Shown here: positions 28,685-36,910 of the stretch, piece by piece
Layout: the number at the start of each line of letters is the position of its first letter
Position numbering within the stretch: position 1 is the first letter of the stretch
NCBI RefSeq assembly: GCF_029167645.1
Contig: NZ_CP119147.1
Location: 2,852,001-2,916,000 of the forward strand
Reading direction: 5' to 3'
From: Streptomyces sp. AM 2-1-1
Lineage (GTDB): Bacteria; Actinomycetota; Actinomycetes; Streptomycetales; Streptomycetaceae
DNA: 64,000 bases
Notes under the pieces: model-generated
What the model was told of the DNA's origin: nothing
Seen by the model: the letters and a program-made list of their open reading frames with translations, nothing else
Database searches by the model: none
Program-made: the position numbers and the translations under genes

Positions 28685-29629
28685 TCAGTGTTCTTCACGG
28701 TGGACCTCCCGTTCCTCCGTTCCGGACCGCTGGGCGGGAAGGCCTTCCTGCCCAGCGGTGCCGGTCGTCCCGGGCTGCCGCATGCCGATCAGGACACCTG
28801 CGGCGACGATCACCGCGCCGGCAGCGTCCGCGGGGCCCACCTCACCGAGCCCGAGCACGAGGGTGGTGACCAGTGCGCCCACCGGGACGAGCCCGGCGAA
28901 GAGTCCGGCACGTGCGGCGCCCAGTCGGCGCAACGCGTCGTACCAGAGGAAGAAGGCAGTGGCCGTGACGAGCACGCCGAGGTAGCCGAAGGCGGCTGCC
29001 TCGGTGGGCGTGGGCAGGCGGAGGGAGCTCGTACCGTCCAGGGCGAGGCTCGCGGCCAGCAGCATGGGCACGGCCAGCGCGGCGGGGTAGGCGGCGACTC
29101 TCACGGGGCCGAGTTTGGGCAGCAGGGGAAGAGCGAGCAGCGAGAAGGCGACCTCTCCGCACAGGGCGCCCAACGAGAGCAGCACACCGTGCGGGCTGCC
29201 GCCGCCGAGCCCGGCGGCGACGCCGGCGCCCAGGGTCACGACAGCCGCGGCGCCGACGGTGCGCCCGGCCGGCCGGCGGCGTTCCGTCAGCGGCCCGACG
29301 AGGGCGAGGACGATGGGGATCGCTCCGACCACCGTGCCGATCATCGCGGGGCTCGCGTGCCGGGTGGCTTCGACGAGGAAGATGTTGAAGCCCGCCAGGC
29401 CGGTGGCCGCAAGTGCCAGAAGAAGCAGGAGGTCACGGGGGGTCAGCCGGGCACGGGGTAAACGGCGGTGGCGTACCACGGCGAGGAGGATCGCCGCGGC
29501 GAGCGCGTAGCGCAGGGCCTGACCACCGAGGACGGGATAGTCGGCGATCGTCGCGGAAACGGCCGTCGAGGTACCGACGAGCAGCATCGCGGCGGCGGCG
29601 CCTGCGGCGGGAACCGTGGAGGAACTCAT
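28685..29629 (-). CDS. EamA/DMT family transporter (TTA codon)
   Basis: The protein has 314 residues and ten predicted transmembrane helices in two EamA repeats (for example MLLVGTSTAVSATIA near the N-terminus and GYLGVLVTATAFFLWYDALR in the second repeat). The hydrophilic 30-residue tail is unusual. Members export or import small metabolites, and the substrate is unknown. Codon 57 (in RRLPRAR) is TTA, the rare leucine codon read by bldA tRNA in Streptomyces, so expression may be developmentally gated. It overlaps the upstream SDR gene by ATGA. Confidence 0.85.
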   Translation of the reverse strand: MSSSTVPAAGAAAAMLLVGTSTAVSATIADYPVLGGQALRYALAAAILLAVVRHRRLPRARLTPRDLLLLLALAATGLAGFNIFLVEATRHASPAMIGTVVGAIPIVLALVGPLTERRRPAGRTVGAAAVVTLGAGVAAGLGGGSPHGVLLSLGALCGEVAFSLLALPLLPKLGPVRVAAYPAALAVPMLLAASLALDGTSSLRLPTPTEAAAFGYLGVLVTATAFFLWYDALRRLGAARAGLFAGLVPVGALVTTLVLGLGEVGPADAAGAVIVAAGVLIGMRQPGTTGTAGQEGLPAQRSGTEEREVHREEH

Positions 29630-30444
29630 GCCGCGAGCTCCTTCGAGGGTGCGTCGGTGCCCACGGGGCCGAGGACCTTACGGGTGACGCGCTCGGCGAC
29701 GGCGGCGACGAGGGTGCGCGGCCGGCGCGGCAGCAGATGCGCGGCCAGGGCATTGCCGAGGCCGGGAGTGACGTAGCCGCGGTCGCGGTCGAGTGCGCGC
29801 AGAGCCGCGCGGACCACCGGTTCCGGTGTGGTCATCGAACCGTTGACGGCCGCCTCGCGGGTGCCGATGGCCTCGAAGAAGGGGGTGTCGACGGGGCCGG
29901 GGCACAGGGTGAGTACGCGAATGCCGCGCCCTCGGTACTCCTGGCGCAGGGCGAGGCCGAAGTTCAGCACGAAGCCCTTGGCCGCGCTGTACACGGCGAA
30001 GTACGGGGAGGGCTGGAAGCCCGCGGTGGACGCGACGTTCACGACCGCGCCCGTGCCGCGCTCCAGCATCGCGGGGAGCAGGGCGTGGGTGAGACCGACG
30101 AGCGCGACGACGTTGACCATCAACAGGTCGTGGTCGCGGTCCGCGGCGATGTCCTCGAAGCGACCGCATGTGCCGAATCCGGCGTTGTTGACCAGCAGGT
30201 CGACGCTCAGACCGCGGTCGGTGAGACGCCTGGCGATCCGCCGGGCCGCCTCGGGCTCGGCGAGGTCCTGTACCAGGACGTGGGCGCGGATGCCGTGCTC
30301 CGCGGCGAGACGCTCGGCGAGGTCGGTGAGCCTGTTCTCGGAACGCGCCACCAGGATCAGATCGTGTCCGCGGGCGGCGAGCTGCGCGGCGAACTCCGCC
30401 CCGAGTCCGGACGAGGCACCGGTGATGAGCGCTGCAGAAGGCAC
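29626..30444 (-). CDS. Short-chain dehydrogenase/reductase
   Basis: The protein has 272 residues and is a classical SDR. The cofactor motif is TGASSGLG at the N-terminus, followed by NNAGFG, the catalytic Ser in VVNVASTAG and YSAAK. The C-terminal extension (LLPRRPRTLVAAVAERVTRK) resembles SDRs annotated as DltE-like or acyl-modifying oxidoreductases. The GTG has AAGGAG 5 nt upstream. It is first in a two-gene unit with the EamA transporter and divergent from a TetR gene, implying inducible expression by a small molecule. Confidence 0.85.
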   Translation of the reverse strand: MPSAALITGASSGLGAEFAAQLAARGHDLILVARSENRLTDLAERLAAEHGIRAHVLVQDLAEPEAARRIARRLTDRGLSVDLLVNNAGFGTCGRFEDIAADRDHDLLMVNVVALVGLTHALLPAMLERGTGAVVNVASTAGFQPSPYFAVYSAAKGFVLNFGLALRQEYRGRGIRVLTLCPGPVDTPFFEAIGTREAAVNGSMTTPEPVVRAALRALDRDRGYVTPGLGNALAAHLLPRRPRTLVAAVAERVTRKVLGPVGTDAPSKELAA

Positions 30445-30479
30445 GGGATCTCCTTGGTTGGCCGATGAACCAGGGCACC

Positions 30480-30507
30480 AGAGTATCCATTCCTCTCCTA
30501 CATGCAA
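30480..30507 (-). promoter_or_regulatory. Candidate promoter of the SDR-EamA unit
   Basis: On the minus strand TTGCAT (30502-30507) and TACTCT (30480-30485) are 16 nt apart, a fair sigma-70-type pair 36 nt before the SDR start. Direct copies of ATGCA flank ACACACTTG just upstream and could be part of the TetR site. Confidence 0.4.
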
Positions 30508-30584
30508 CACACTTGATGCAGTTAAAGCCTCAGTCGCCCAGGGCTGTATCGTTTCGAAGCACGACCAGGTGAGTGGGAGGCACG

Positions 30585-31166
30585 ATGAGTGAGACAGCGG
30601 CACGGCCGTTGCGAGCGGACGCGGAGCGCAGTGTGCGCGCGATTCTGGAGGCAGCCGAACGCGTTCTCTCCCAGGATCCCGGTGCGTCGATGGAGCAGAT
30701 CGCGGCTGCCGCGGGGGTGGCCAGGACCACGATTCACCGGCGGTTCGCCCACCGGCAGGCTTTGATCGACGCACTGGCCGCTTCGGCCGCCCGGCAGCTC
30801 GTCCGAGCCGTGGAGGACGGCAGGCCGGACACCGCCCCGCCCCTGGTGGCCCTGCACCGGATCACGGCCAACGTGCTCGAGGTGAAAGGTGCCTGGGCCT
30901 TCGCCCTGGAACTCCCGGCCGCTCCCGGCAGCGACGCGGCCGTCCTCCACGAGGACATCGGCCGACGGTGCATCACCGTGCTGGAACGGGCCCGGGCGGA
31001 CAAGCTCATCGACGAGGCGGCCGACCTCCACTGGCTGCGGCGGGTCTACTACGCGCTCCTCGGCGAGTCACTGCGCGGAAGCCCGGACGATGCCGGCATC
31101 GACACCGACACCCTCGCCGCCCGCGTCATCGACACCCTGTTGCACGGCGCGGGCCCACGTACCTGA
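30585..31166 (+). CDS. TetR family regulator
   Basis: The protein has 193 residues. The N-terminal HTH is ASMEQIAAAAGVARTTIHRR, followed by FAHRQALIDALAA. The C-terminal domain is variable and helical. The start ATG 30585 has GGGAGG 4 nt upstream. The GTG at 30573 that overlaps it is unlikely. It is divergent from the SDR-EamA pair, which it most likely represses. Its stop is about 80 nt from ispE (convergent). Confidence 0.85.
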   Translation: MSETAARPLRADAERSVRAILEAAERVLSQDPGASMEQIAAAAGVARTTIHRRFAHRQALIDALAASAARQLVRAVEDGRPDTAPPLVALHRITANVLEVKGAWAFALELPAAPGSDAAVLHEDIGRRCITVLERARADKLIDEAADLHWLRRVYYALLGESLRGSPDDAGIDTDTLAARVIDTLLHGAGPRT

Positions 31167-31245
31167 GCCTGAGTCCCGCCGGCAGACCGGGCACCCGCAC
31201 GGCCGCCGACGGCGCCCCCGTCCCCCGGGAACCGCACTCGCGGGC

Positions 31246-32163
31246 TCAGACCACCGTCGCCCCCGCAGCCGGCGAGAGCGCCGTGCGCGCGGTTCGGCAG
31301 GTGCCGGAGGCGGTCAGGGCGGCGGCGACCCGGTGTGCGGTGGACTCGTCGGGGACGAGGAACGCGGTGGTGGGGCCGGAGCCGGAGACCAGGGCGCCGA
31401 GCGCTCCGGCGCCGGTGCCGGCGGCCAGGGTCGCCGCGAGCGAGGGCCGCAGCGAGAGCGCCGCGGCCTGGAGGTCGTTGCTCAGGGTCTTGGCCAGGGC
31501 GGCCGGGTCGCCGGAGGCGAGGGCGTCGAGGAGGGCCGGGGCGGCGGCCGGGACGGGGAGGTCCGTGCCGGCGGTGAGCCGGTCGAACTCGCCGAACACG
31601 ACCGGGGTGGAGAGCCCGCCGTCGGCGAGGGCGAAGACCCAGTGGAAGGTGCCGCCGGTCGCGACCGGGGTGAGGAGTTCGCCGCGTCCGGTGCCGAGGG
31701 CGGCGCCGCCGAGCAGGCTGAACGGGACGTCGCTGCCGAGTTCGGCGCAGATCTCCAGCAGCTCCTCGCGGGAGGCGCCGGTGGACCAGAGCGCGTCGCA
31801 GGCGAGGAGGGCGGCGGCGCCGTCGGCGCTGCCCCCGGCCATGCCGCCGGCCACGGGGATGTCCTTGGCGATGTGGAGATGGACGGCGGGCTCGATACCG
31901 TACCGCTCGGCCAGCGCCAGGGCCGCGCGGGCGGCGAGGTTGCCGCGGTCCAGCGGCACCTGGGCGGCGTCCGGGCCCGAGCAGGTGATCGTCAGCTCGT
32001 CGGCGGGGGCCGCGGTGACCTCGTCGTACAGACCGACCGCGAGGAAGACGTTGGCCAGGTCGTGGAACCCGTCGGGGCGGGCGGCGCCGACCGCGAGCTG
32101 GACGTTGACCTTGGCCGGGACACGGACGGTGACGCCGCGGGTCCCGGTGTCGGCACGGGTCAT
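31246..32163 (-). CDS. ispE: 4-diphosphocytidyl-2-C-methyl-D-erythritol kinase
   Basis: The protein has 305 residues and belongs to the GHMP kinase fold. It has the N-terminal [20 protein letters not shown], the ATP loop [20 protein letters not shown] near residue 100 and a late [14 protein letters not shown] glycine motif. It phosphorylates CDP-ME in the non-mevalonate isoprenoid pathway, which is essential in Streptomyces. It overlaps rsmA by ATGA, part of the conserved tatD-rsmA-ispE group of actinobacteria. Confidence 0.93.
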   Translation of the reverse strand: MTRADTGTRGVTVRVPAKVNVQLAVGAARPDGFHDLANVFLAVGLYDEVTAAPADELTITCSGPDAAQVPLDRGNLAARAALALAERYGIEPAVHLHIAKDIPVAGGMAGGSADGAAALLACDALWSTGASREELLEICAELGSDVPFSLLGGAALGTGRGELLTPVATGGTFHWVFALADGGLSTPVVFGEFDRLTAGTDLPVPAAAPALLDALASGDPAALAKTLSNDLQAAALSLRPSLAATLAAGTGAGALGALVSGSGPTTAFLVPDESTAHRVAAALTASGTCRTARTALSPAAGATVV

Positions 32164-33032
32164 GCGGGGAGCTCCGGCTTGTTCTCGGCGATGGCGGCGA
32201 ACTCCTCGACCGTGAGTCCCTCGCCCCGGGCCTGCGGCGAGATTCCGGCGGCGACCAGGGCGGCTTCGGCCGCGGGAGCGGAGCCCGCCCAGCCGGCCAG
32301 CGCGGCGCGCAGCGTCTTGCGGCGCTGGGCGAAGGCGGCGTCGACGACGGCGAAGACCTCCCTGCGGCTCGCGGTGGTGGCGACCGGCTCCGCCCGCCGG
32401 ACCAGCGAGACCAGCCCGGAGTCGACGTTGGGGGCGGGCCAGAAGACGGTGCGGCCGATGGCTCCGGCGCGCTTCACGTCGGCGTACCAGTTCGCCTTCA
32501 CCGACGGCACGCCGTAGACCTTGTTGCCGGGGCGGGCGGCGAGCCGGTCGGCGACCTCGGACTGCACCATGACGAGCGTCCGCTCGATGCTCGGGAAGCG
32601 CTCCAGCATGGTGAGCAGTACGGGCACGGCGACGTTGTACGGGAGGTTGGCGACGAGCGCCGTGGGCGCGGGGCCCGGCAGCTCGGTGACCAGCATCGCG
32701 TCGGAGTGGACGAGGGCGAACCGGTCGGCGCGTCCGGGCATCCGGGCGGCGACGGTGGCCGGCAGCGCCGCGGCGAGGACGTCGTCGATCTCCACGGCCA
32801 CGACCCGGTCGGCCGCCTCCAGCAGCGCCAGGGTCAGCGAACCGAGCCCCGGCCCGACCTCGACGACGACGTCGTCGGGCCGCACCTCGGCGGTGCGCAC
32901 GATCCTGCGGACCGTGTTGGCGTCGATGACGAAGTTCTGGCCGCGCTGCTTGGTCGGGCGTACGCCCAGCGCCGCCGCCAGTTCGCGGATGTCTGCGGGG
33001 CCCAGGAGGGCGTCGGACTCTGTGCTGCTCAC
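32160..33032 (-). CDS. rsmA: 16S rRNA (adenine1518/1519-N6)-dimethyltransferase
   Basis: The protein has 290 residues and is the KsgA/Dim1 family. [16 protein letters not shown] starts the core, then [15 protein letters not shown] (SAM motif I) and the catalytic [15 protein letters not shown] (NLPY). [15 protein letters not shown] and the C-terminal helical domain are canonical. It dimethylates two adjacent adenines in helix 45 of 16S rRNA late in 30S assembly. The start is taken as GTG 33032 ([12 protein letters not shown]) from family memory. A GTG at 33059 would add nine residues without a clear ribosome binding site. Confidence 0.93.
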   Translation of the reverse strand: MSSTESDALLGPADIRELAAALGVRPTKQRGQNFVIDANTVRRIVRTAEVRPDDVVVEVGPGLGSLTLALLEAADRVVAVEIDDVLAAALPATVAARMPGRADRFALVHSDAMLVTELPGPAPTALVANLPYNVAVPVLLTMLERFPSIERTLVMVQSEVADRLAARPGNKVYGVPSVKANWYADVKRAGAIGRTVFWPAPNVDSGLVSLVRRAEPVATTASRREVFAVVDAAFAQRRKTLRAALAGWAGSAPAAEAALVAAGISPQARGEGLTVEEFAAIAENKPELPA

Positions 33033-33080
33033 CGGCTCAGCGTAGTGCGTGCGCGTCACGGGAACGGTCGTCGGGCACGC

Positions 33081-33947
33081 TCAGTAGTCGAAGGCCCGCG
33101 CGGTGTTGGCGTCGATCGTCGCGGCGAGGGTGTCCTCGTCGACGCCCTTGACCTCCGCCATCGCCCGGAGGGTGACCGGGATGAGGTAGGGGGCGTTGGG
33201 GCGTCCCCGGTAGGGCGCCGGGGTGAGGAAGGGGGCGTCCGTCTCGACCAGCACCAGTTCGGCGGGGGCGACGGCGAGGGCGTCGCGCAGCGGCTGGGCG
33301 TTCTTGAAGGTGACGTTCCCGGCGAAGGACATGAAGTAGCCGGCCCGCGCGCAGATCCGGGCCATCTCGGCGTCGCCGGAGTAGCAGTGGAAGACCGTGC
33401 GGTCCGGGGCGCCCACCTCGGCGAGGACGCGCAGCACGTCGGCGTGGGCCTCGCGGTCGTGGATGACCAGGGCCTTGCCGTGCCGTTTGGCGATCTCGAT
33501 GTGCGCCCGGAAGGACTCCTCCTGGGCGGCGCGGCCTTCGGGCCCGGTACGGAAGTGGTCGAGGCCGGTCTCCCCGACGCCACGTACGTGGGCGAGGGCG
33601 GCGAGCGCGTCGATCTCCGCGAGCGCCTCCTCCAGCGCGGCCCGGCCGCCCGGTGCGCGTACCCCTTCCCGGGTGTGCCCGTCGGGGTCGCCGTGGACGA
33701 TGCGCGGCGCCTCGTTGGGGTGGAGGGCGACCGAGGCGTGCACCCGCGGGTGGGCGGCGGCGGTCTCGGCGGCCCAGCGCGAGCCGGCGAGATCGCACCC
33801 CACCTGGACGACGGTGGTGACGTTGACGGCGGCGGCCCGCGCGAGGGCCTCCTCCACGGTGCCGTCCTGCATGTCCAGGTGGGTGTGCGAATCGGCGACC
33901 GGAACCCGCAGGGGTTCGGGCAGCGGCGGCGCTTCGGTACGGCTCAT
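33081..33947 (-). CDS. tatD: TatD family metal-dependent hydrolase
   Basis: The protein has 288 residues and is a TIM-barrel amidohydrolase. VADSHTHLDM gives the HxH metal ligands, VGETGLDHFR the bridging Glu, VIHDREAH and FHCYSGDAEM two further His ligands, and VETDAPFLTP the final Asp. Known members are 3'-5' DNA/RNA exonucleases or D-aminoacyl-tRNA deacylases. It lies 48 nt upstream of rsmA in the same direction. The rpfB gene usually found in that gap in actinobacteria is missing. Confidence 0.92.
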   Translation of the reverse strand: MSRTEAPPLPEPLRVPVADSHTHLDMQDGTVEEALARAAAVNVTTVVQVGCDLAGSRWAAETAAAHPRVHASVALHPNEAPRIVHGDPDGHTREGVRAPGGRAALEEALAEIDALAALAHVRGVGETGLDHFRTGPEGRAAQEESFRAHIEIAKRHGKALVIHDREAHADVLRVLAEVGAPDRTVFHCYSGDAEMARICARAGYFMSFAGNVTFKNAQPLRDALAVAPAELVLVETDAPFLTPAPYRGRPNAPYLIPVTLRAMAEVKGVDEDTLAATIDANTARAFDY

Positions 33948-34047
33948 GTCCTTGATCGTACGAGGAGTGCCGGACGGCAGTCCCGTGGGCGCCGGCCCGG
34001 GGCCCAGGGCGTGCGGGCGGGCGCCGGCTCGGCGCGGGAGTTCCCCG

Positions 34048-34476
34048 TCAGCGGCGCTGGAAGGGGTGGAACAGGTCCGAGAGGTGCCAGTGCCGGTCGG
34101 CTCCGGCGCCCGCGGGCACGGCCACGGCGGCCACCCGCTCGTCGTCGCCCGGCCCGGAGACCGTGCCGGGGCCCGTGCCGCTCGTGGCGCCGGCCAGGGC
34201 GGACGGCTTGTGACCCGGGTTGCCCCGCAGCAGTTGCTGCACGAGGGAGACCCGCCCCGAACCCATGATGCGGACCACGTGGCCGCCGCAGTTGGTGCAG
34301 GTCGGTGTCGACAGGGGCGAGGGGACCCGCTCCCCGTCGGCCTTGTACACGACGAAGGTCTTCCCGGAACCGTCGACGTGGTGCTCTATTGCGTAGGCCT
34401 GTTCCCAGCCGTGTCCACATCGCATGCAGGCGAAGGCATAGGCCTCATGGACCGTGGTCACCGCGATCTCACTCAT
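34048..34476 (-). CDS. Zinc-ribbon protein, unknown function
   Basis: The protein has 142 residues. Two CxxC knuckles (FACMRCGHGWE near residue 17 and TCTNCGGHVV near 57) form a probable zinc ribbon in the first 70 residues. The rest is disordered, Gly/Ala/Pro-rich, ending HWHLSDLFHPFQRR. The ATG has AAGGGGAG 5 nt upstream, with a perfect hairpin just before it. It is a widespread type of small Streptomyces protein, possibly nucleic-acid binding. Function unknown. Confidence 0.75.
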   Translation of the reverse strand: MSEIAVTTVHEAYAFACMRCGHGWEQAYAIEHHVDGSGKTFVVYKADGERVPSPLSTPTCTNCGGHVVRIMGSGRVSLVQQLLRGNPGHKPSALAGATSGTGPGTVSGPGDDERVAAVAVPAGAGADRHWHLSDLFHPFQRR

Positions 34477-34486
34477 ACGTACTCCC

Positions 34487-34503
34487 CTTGTCCGCCGGAC
34501 AAG
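34487..34503 (-). promoter_or_regulatory. Palindrome next to the ribosome binding site of the zinc-ribbon gene
   Basis: CTTGTCCG-C-CGGACAAG is a perfect 8-bp dyad. On the transcribed strand its end is shared with the AAGGGGAG ribosome binding site. It could be an operator or an mRNA hairpin limiting ribosome access. Confidence 0.5.
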
Positions 34504-34813
34504 CCACTGCCGAGTGTTTCCACCTCCAGTGCACACCCGCGGTAAGTGGATCGCACCGGCTCGGAGCCAGTGTTGATGCGTTCTTGGCGTCCTTGGTGAG
34601 CCCTTGGCCCGCCCATGGTGCGAGGGCTCCCCGCAGGAGACCGGCCGTTGGTGACGCGCGGGCGCGCACCGCCCGTTCACCCGGCTGGAGGGCGCGTTCT
34701 CCGCTCCTCGCACCCCCCGCGCGCCGGGCCTCCGCACGGGTTCCACCGCCGGAGAAAGGGCGCGGGACCACGGTGGAGAAGGGGGCGCTCGGGGGGCGCA
34801 TTCACATCCCGCG
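34504..34813. other. Intergenic region, 310 nt, no gene recognised
   Basis: GC-rich DNA between the zinc-ribbon gene and the palindromes of the peptide locus. No coding frame resembles a protein. It presumably includes the promoter of the zinc-ribbon gene (near GTTGATGCGTTCTTGGCG). Confidence 0.4.
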
Positions 34814-34838
34814 GAATGCATGAGGCATTCAATTGAAT
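34814..34838. promoter_or_regulatory. Overlapping palindromes upstream of the peptide operon
   Basis: GAATGC-ATGAG-GCATTC (34814-34830) overlaps ATTCAATTGAAT (34827-34838, a perfect 12-bp palindrome). They sit in the only AT-rich stretch of the region, about 115 nt before the peptide ATG. The GAATGCATG string also occurs in the symporter upstream region (18555-18563). It is a candidate operator or promoter. Confidence 0.5.
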
Positions 34839-34954
34839 TCCGAACCTACGAAAACGGCATGTCCGGTTTGCGCGGTTCGCTTATCTGCCTTTCACTCAGT
34901 CTGTACGCAAGTACGCACCACCCCGGCTTTTCCACAGAACAGAACGGGAAACCC

Positions 34955-35134
34955 ATGCGCACCGAAATCACCCCCACCACGACGGACCTCGACACGGACC
35001 TGGAGGCCGCGCTCAACCCGGGCGAGGTCGAGGGCCTCTACCGTGACTCGCGCGAGTGCGCGTACCTGGCGCTCCTCGGTGGCGGCTCGCTGCTCCTTCT
35101 CTCGCCGCCCACCCCGCGGCCGAAGAAGGGCTGA
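34955..35134 (+). CDS. Small acidic/hydrophobic peptide, candidate precursor or micropeptide
   Basis: The peptide has 59 residues. The N-terminal half is acidic and Thr-rich (MRTEITPTTTDLDTDLEAAL). A polar bridge (NPGEVEGLYRDSR) follows, then ECAYLALLGGGSLLLLSPP with a single Cys, and the basic end TPRPKKG. It could be a RiPP-type precursor (leader, GGG region, hydrophobic core). It could also be a single-pass membrane micropeptide, since the hydrophobic run is about 16 residues and is followed by positive charges. GGGA lies 6 nt before the ATG. The stop is 10 nt before the next gene, so it heads the operon. An upstream in-frame ATG at 34820 lacks a ribosome binding site and is less likely. 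Confidence 0.6.
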   Translation: MRTEITPTTTDLDTDLEAALNPGEVEGLYRDSRECAYLALLGGGSLLLLSPPTPRPKKG

Positions 35135-35144
35135 CCCTTCACCG

Positions 35145-35861
35145 ATGAACCAGTCAAGCGCTTCGTCCCGTCTCACGGACGCGGTGCACGACCTGGCGAA
35201 CGAGGTGGTCCTCGCTCTTAGGAGCGGGGGCCACCTCGCCACGGTGTGCGGCGCGGCCGGAATCCACGAGAACGACAGAACAGGCATCGCCGCGGTACGG
35301 GTCATCGGAGCCGACCTGCTGCTGCCGAGCGTGCTGTACGGACAGCGACCGCACCCCGGGGACGTGGAGGTCTTCCACCGCGCGGTACGGGAGTTCCCGC
35401 CCCGCCCCGACGCCTCCCCCTCCGCCGCGTGGGGCCACTGGGCGATGCTCTCCACCCTGCGCCGGGTGGCCCCCTCCCTGACCACCGGACTTCCGGCGGA
35501 CGGGGTGAGTGCCCTGGACGAACCCGGCGTCACCGGTCTGGACGACGCGCCCTGGCAGGCGTTCTCGCACCAGATCTCCCTCCTCGCTCCGCTCGCCGTC
35601 CCGGCGGCGGCGTCCTCCGTGGCGTCGGTCGCCCGGGGCCGGGTGACCGACCTCGCGCGCGGATTCGTCCGCGCGGTGCGCCGCCGCGACTGGCTCCAGG
35701 CGTCGGGCACCGGCCGCTGGCTGGCCGCCCTGGGCGGGGAGCCGCCGACGCTCGGTCTCGACCGGGGGCTCGACTTCGTCGAGCTGATGGGCGGCCAGGA
35801 CCCCCGGGTGGCCCTGAACGTCCGCGCGGCCCGGCTGATGACCGAGGAGCGCGGCAGGTGA
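35145..35861 (+). CDS. Helical protein of the peptide operon, unknown function
   Basis: The protein has 238 residues with no signal peptide. It is mostly alpha-helical in composition (LTDAVHDLANEVVLALRSG, and a long Ala-rich helix LLAPLAVPAAASSVASVA). It contains VRVIGADLLLPSVLYGQ and a C-terminal FVELMGGQDPRVALNVRAAR segment. The family is not recognised. It lies between the small peptide and a DUF6895-like gene, overlapping the latter by GTGA, so it should be made in stoichiometric proportion with it. It could be a peptide-binding or scaffold component, but this is speculation from context only. Confidence 0.65.
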   Translation: MNQSSASSRLTDAVHDLANEVVLALRSGGHLATVCGAAGIHENDRTGIAAVRVIGADLLLPSVLYGQRPHPGDVEVFHRAVREFPPRPDASPSAAWGHWAMLSTLRRVAPSLTTGLPADGVSALDEPGVTGLDDAPWQAFSHQISLLAPLAVPAAASSVASVARGRVTDLARGFVRAVRRRDWLQASGTGRWLAALGGEPPTLGLDRGLDFVELMGGQDPRVALNVRAARLMTEERGR

Positions 35862-36910
35862 CGGCGGAGCACCCCGGCGGCCGGGACGCGGCGGGGCACC
35901 GGACCGCCGCGCCCGCCGCGCTCACCGGCCTCGTGCGCGAGGTGCGTGACCGGGCACTGGCCTGGACCGAGGACCACCTCGGCGGGTTCGTCCTCCCCGA
36001 CGACGTGCTGGAGCCGCACACCAAGGTCGACCACACCCTCAAGCCGCTCGGCGAGCTGGCCCAGCTCTGCGGCACCGCCCAGCGGGTCATCGCCCCCGAC
36101 GACCCGTCGCACGCCTCGGCCGGGCGGCTGATCGGCTTCGCGTGGGAGCAGACCCGGCACGGCGAGCTGCTGCTGGAACTCCTGCGCTCCGAGCCGTTCG
36201 CCGCGTACCCCTTCGAGATCTACGCGGCCTTCGCCGGTCACGGACTGCGCCACGAGGGGTTCGAGCGGCTCGCCCGGCGGATCGCCACCACCCGCGGCTG
36301 GGCCTTCACCGAGCAGCACGCCAACCGTCAGCTGGGACTCGTCAACTCGGAGCGCCGGGTGGGCGTGGCCCCGCACGCGGACGCCGAGGAGGTGCTGCGC
36401 CGCACCTGGCTGGGCGGGCTCTGCGAGCCGTGGATGCTGGAGCGCGCCTCCGGCTACTCCCTGACCCACGCCGCGTACCACGTCACCGACTGGGGCACCG
36501 CACCCGAGCGGATGCCCGCCGACCTGGACGTCTATCTGCGGACCTGGCTGCCGCCCTGGGTGGACGGCTGTCTGGAGAGCGACCAGTGGGACCTCACCGG
36601 CGAGCTGCTGGCGGTGGGCGCGGGTCTGCCCGGCGAACCGCCGGTGGAGCTGTTCGCGGCGGCCTGGCCGGTGCTCGCACGGGTCCAGCACCCGGGCGGT
36701 GCCCTCCCCGAGACCGGTCCGCCGGTGGAGCTCCCGGAGGACGGGGCTCCGGCCGGCGAGGAGCCGTACCCGTTCCTGGGCTGCTACCACTCCACGCTCG
36801 TGACCGCCTTCGCCGCGTCGCTCACGGTCGCGCGGCTGGAGGAGACCCCCGCCGCGGACGTCGTCCACCCGGCCGTACCCACCCCCTCCGGAAGGAAGCA
36901 GCCCGCATGA
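35858..36910 (+). CDS. DUF6895-like protein A
   Basis: The protein has 350 residues, entirely helical in composition with regularly spaced Trp/Leu heptads suggestive of an alpha/alpha toroid. Conserved blocks shared with the next gene are LKPLGELAQL (about 60), RLIGFAWEQTRHGELLLELL (about 90), a GYSLTHAAYHVTDWG block near 200, WLPPWVDGCLESDQWDLTGE and a late GCYHSTLVTAFAASL. The His-rich THAAYHVTDWG could form an active or metal site. I associate this pattern with proteins labelled DUF6895, from memory. The last 30 residues are Pro-rich. It overlaps both neighbours by 4 nt. Confidence 0.65.
   Translation: MTAEHPGGRDAAGHRTAAPAALTGLVREVRDRALAWTEDHLGGFVLPDDVLEPHTKVDHTLKPLGELAQLCGTAQRVIAPDDPSHASAGRLIGFAWEQTRHGELLLELLRSEPFAAYPFEIYAAFAGHGLRHEGFERLARRIATTRGWAFTEQHANRQLGLVNSERRVGVAPHADAEEVLRRTWLGGLCEPWMLERASGYSLTHAAYHVTDWGTAPERMPADLDVYLRTWLPPWVDGCLESDQWDLTGELLAVGAGLPGEPPVELFAAAWPVLARVQHPGGALPETGPPVELPEDGAPAGEEPYPFLGCYHSTLVTAFAASLTVARLEETPAADVVHPAVPTPSGRKQPA

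Noticed and set aside
32160..33059. Longer rsmA start at 33059
   Set aside because: The nine extra residues (MTRTHYAEP) are not part of the family and no ribosome binding site precedes that GTG.
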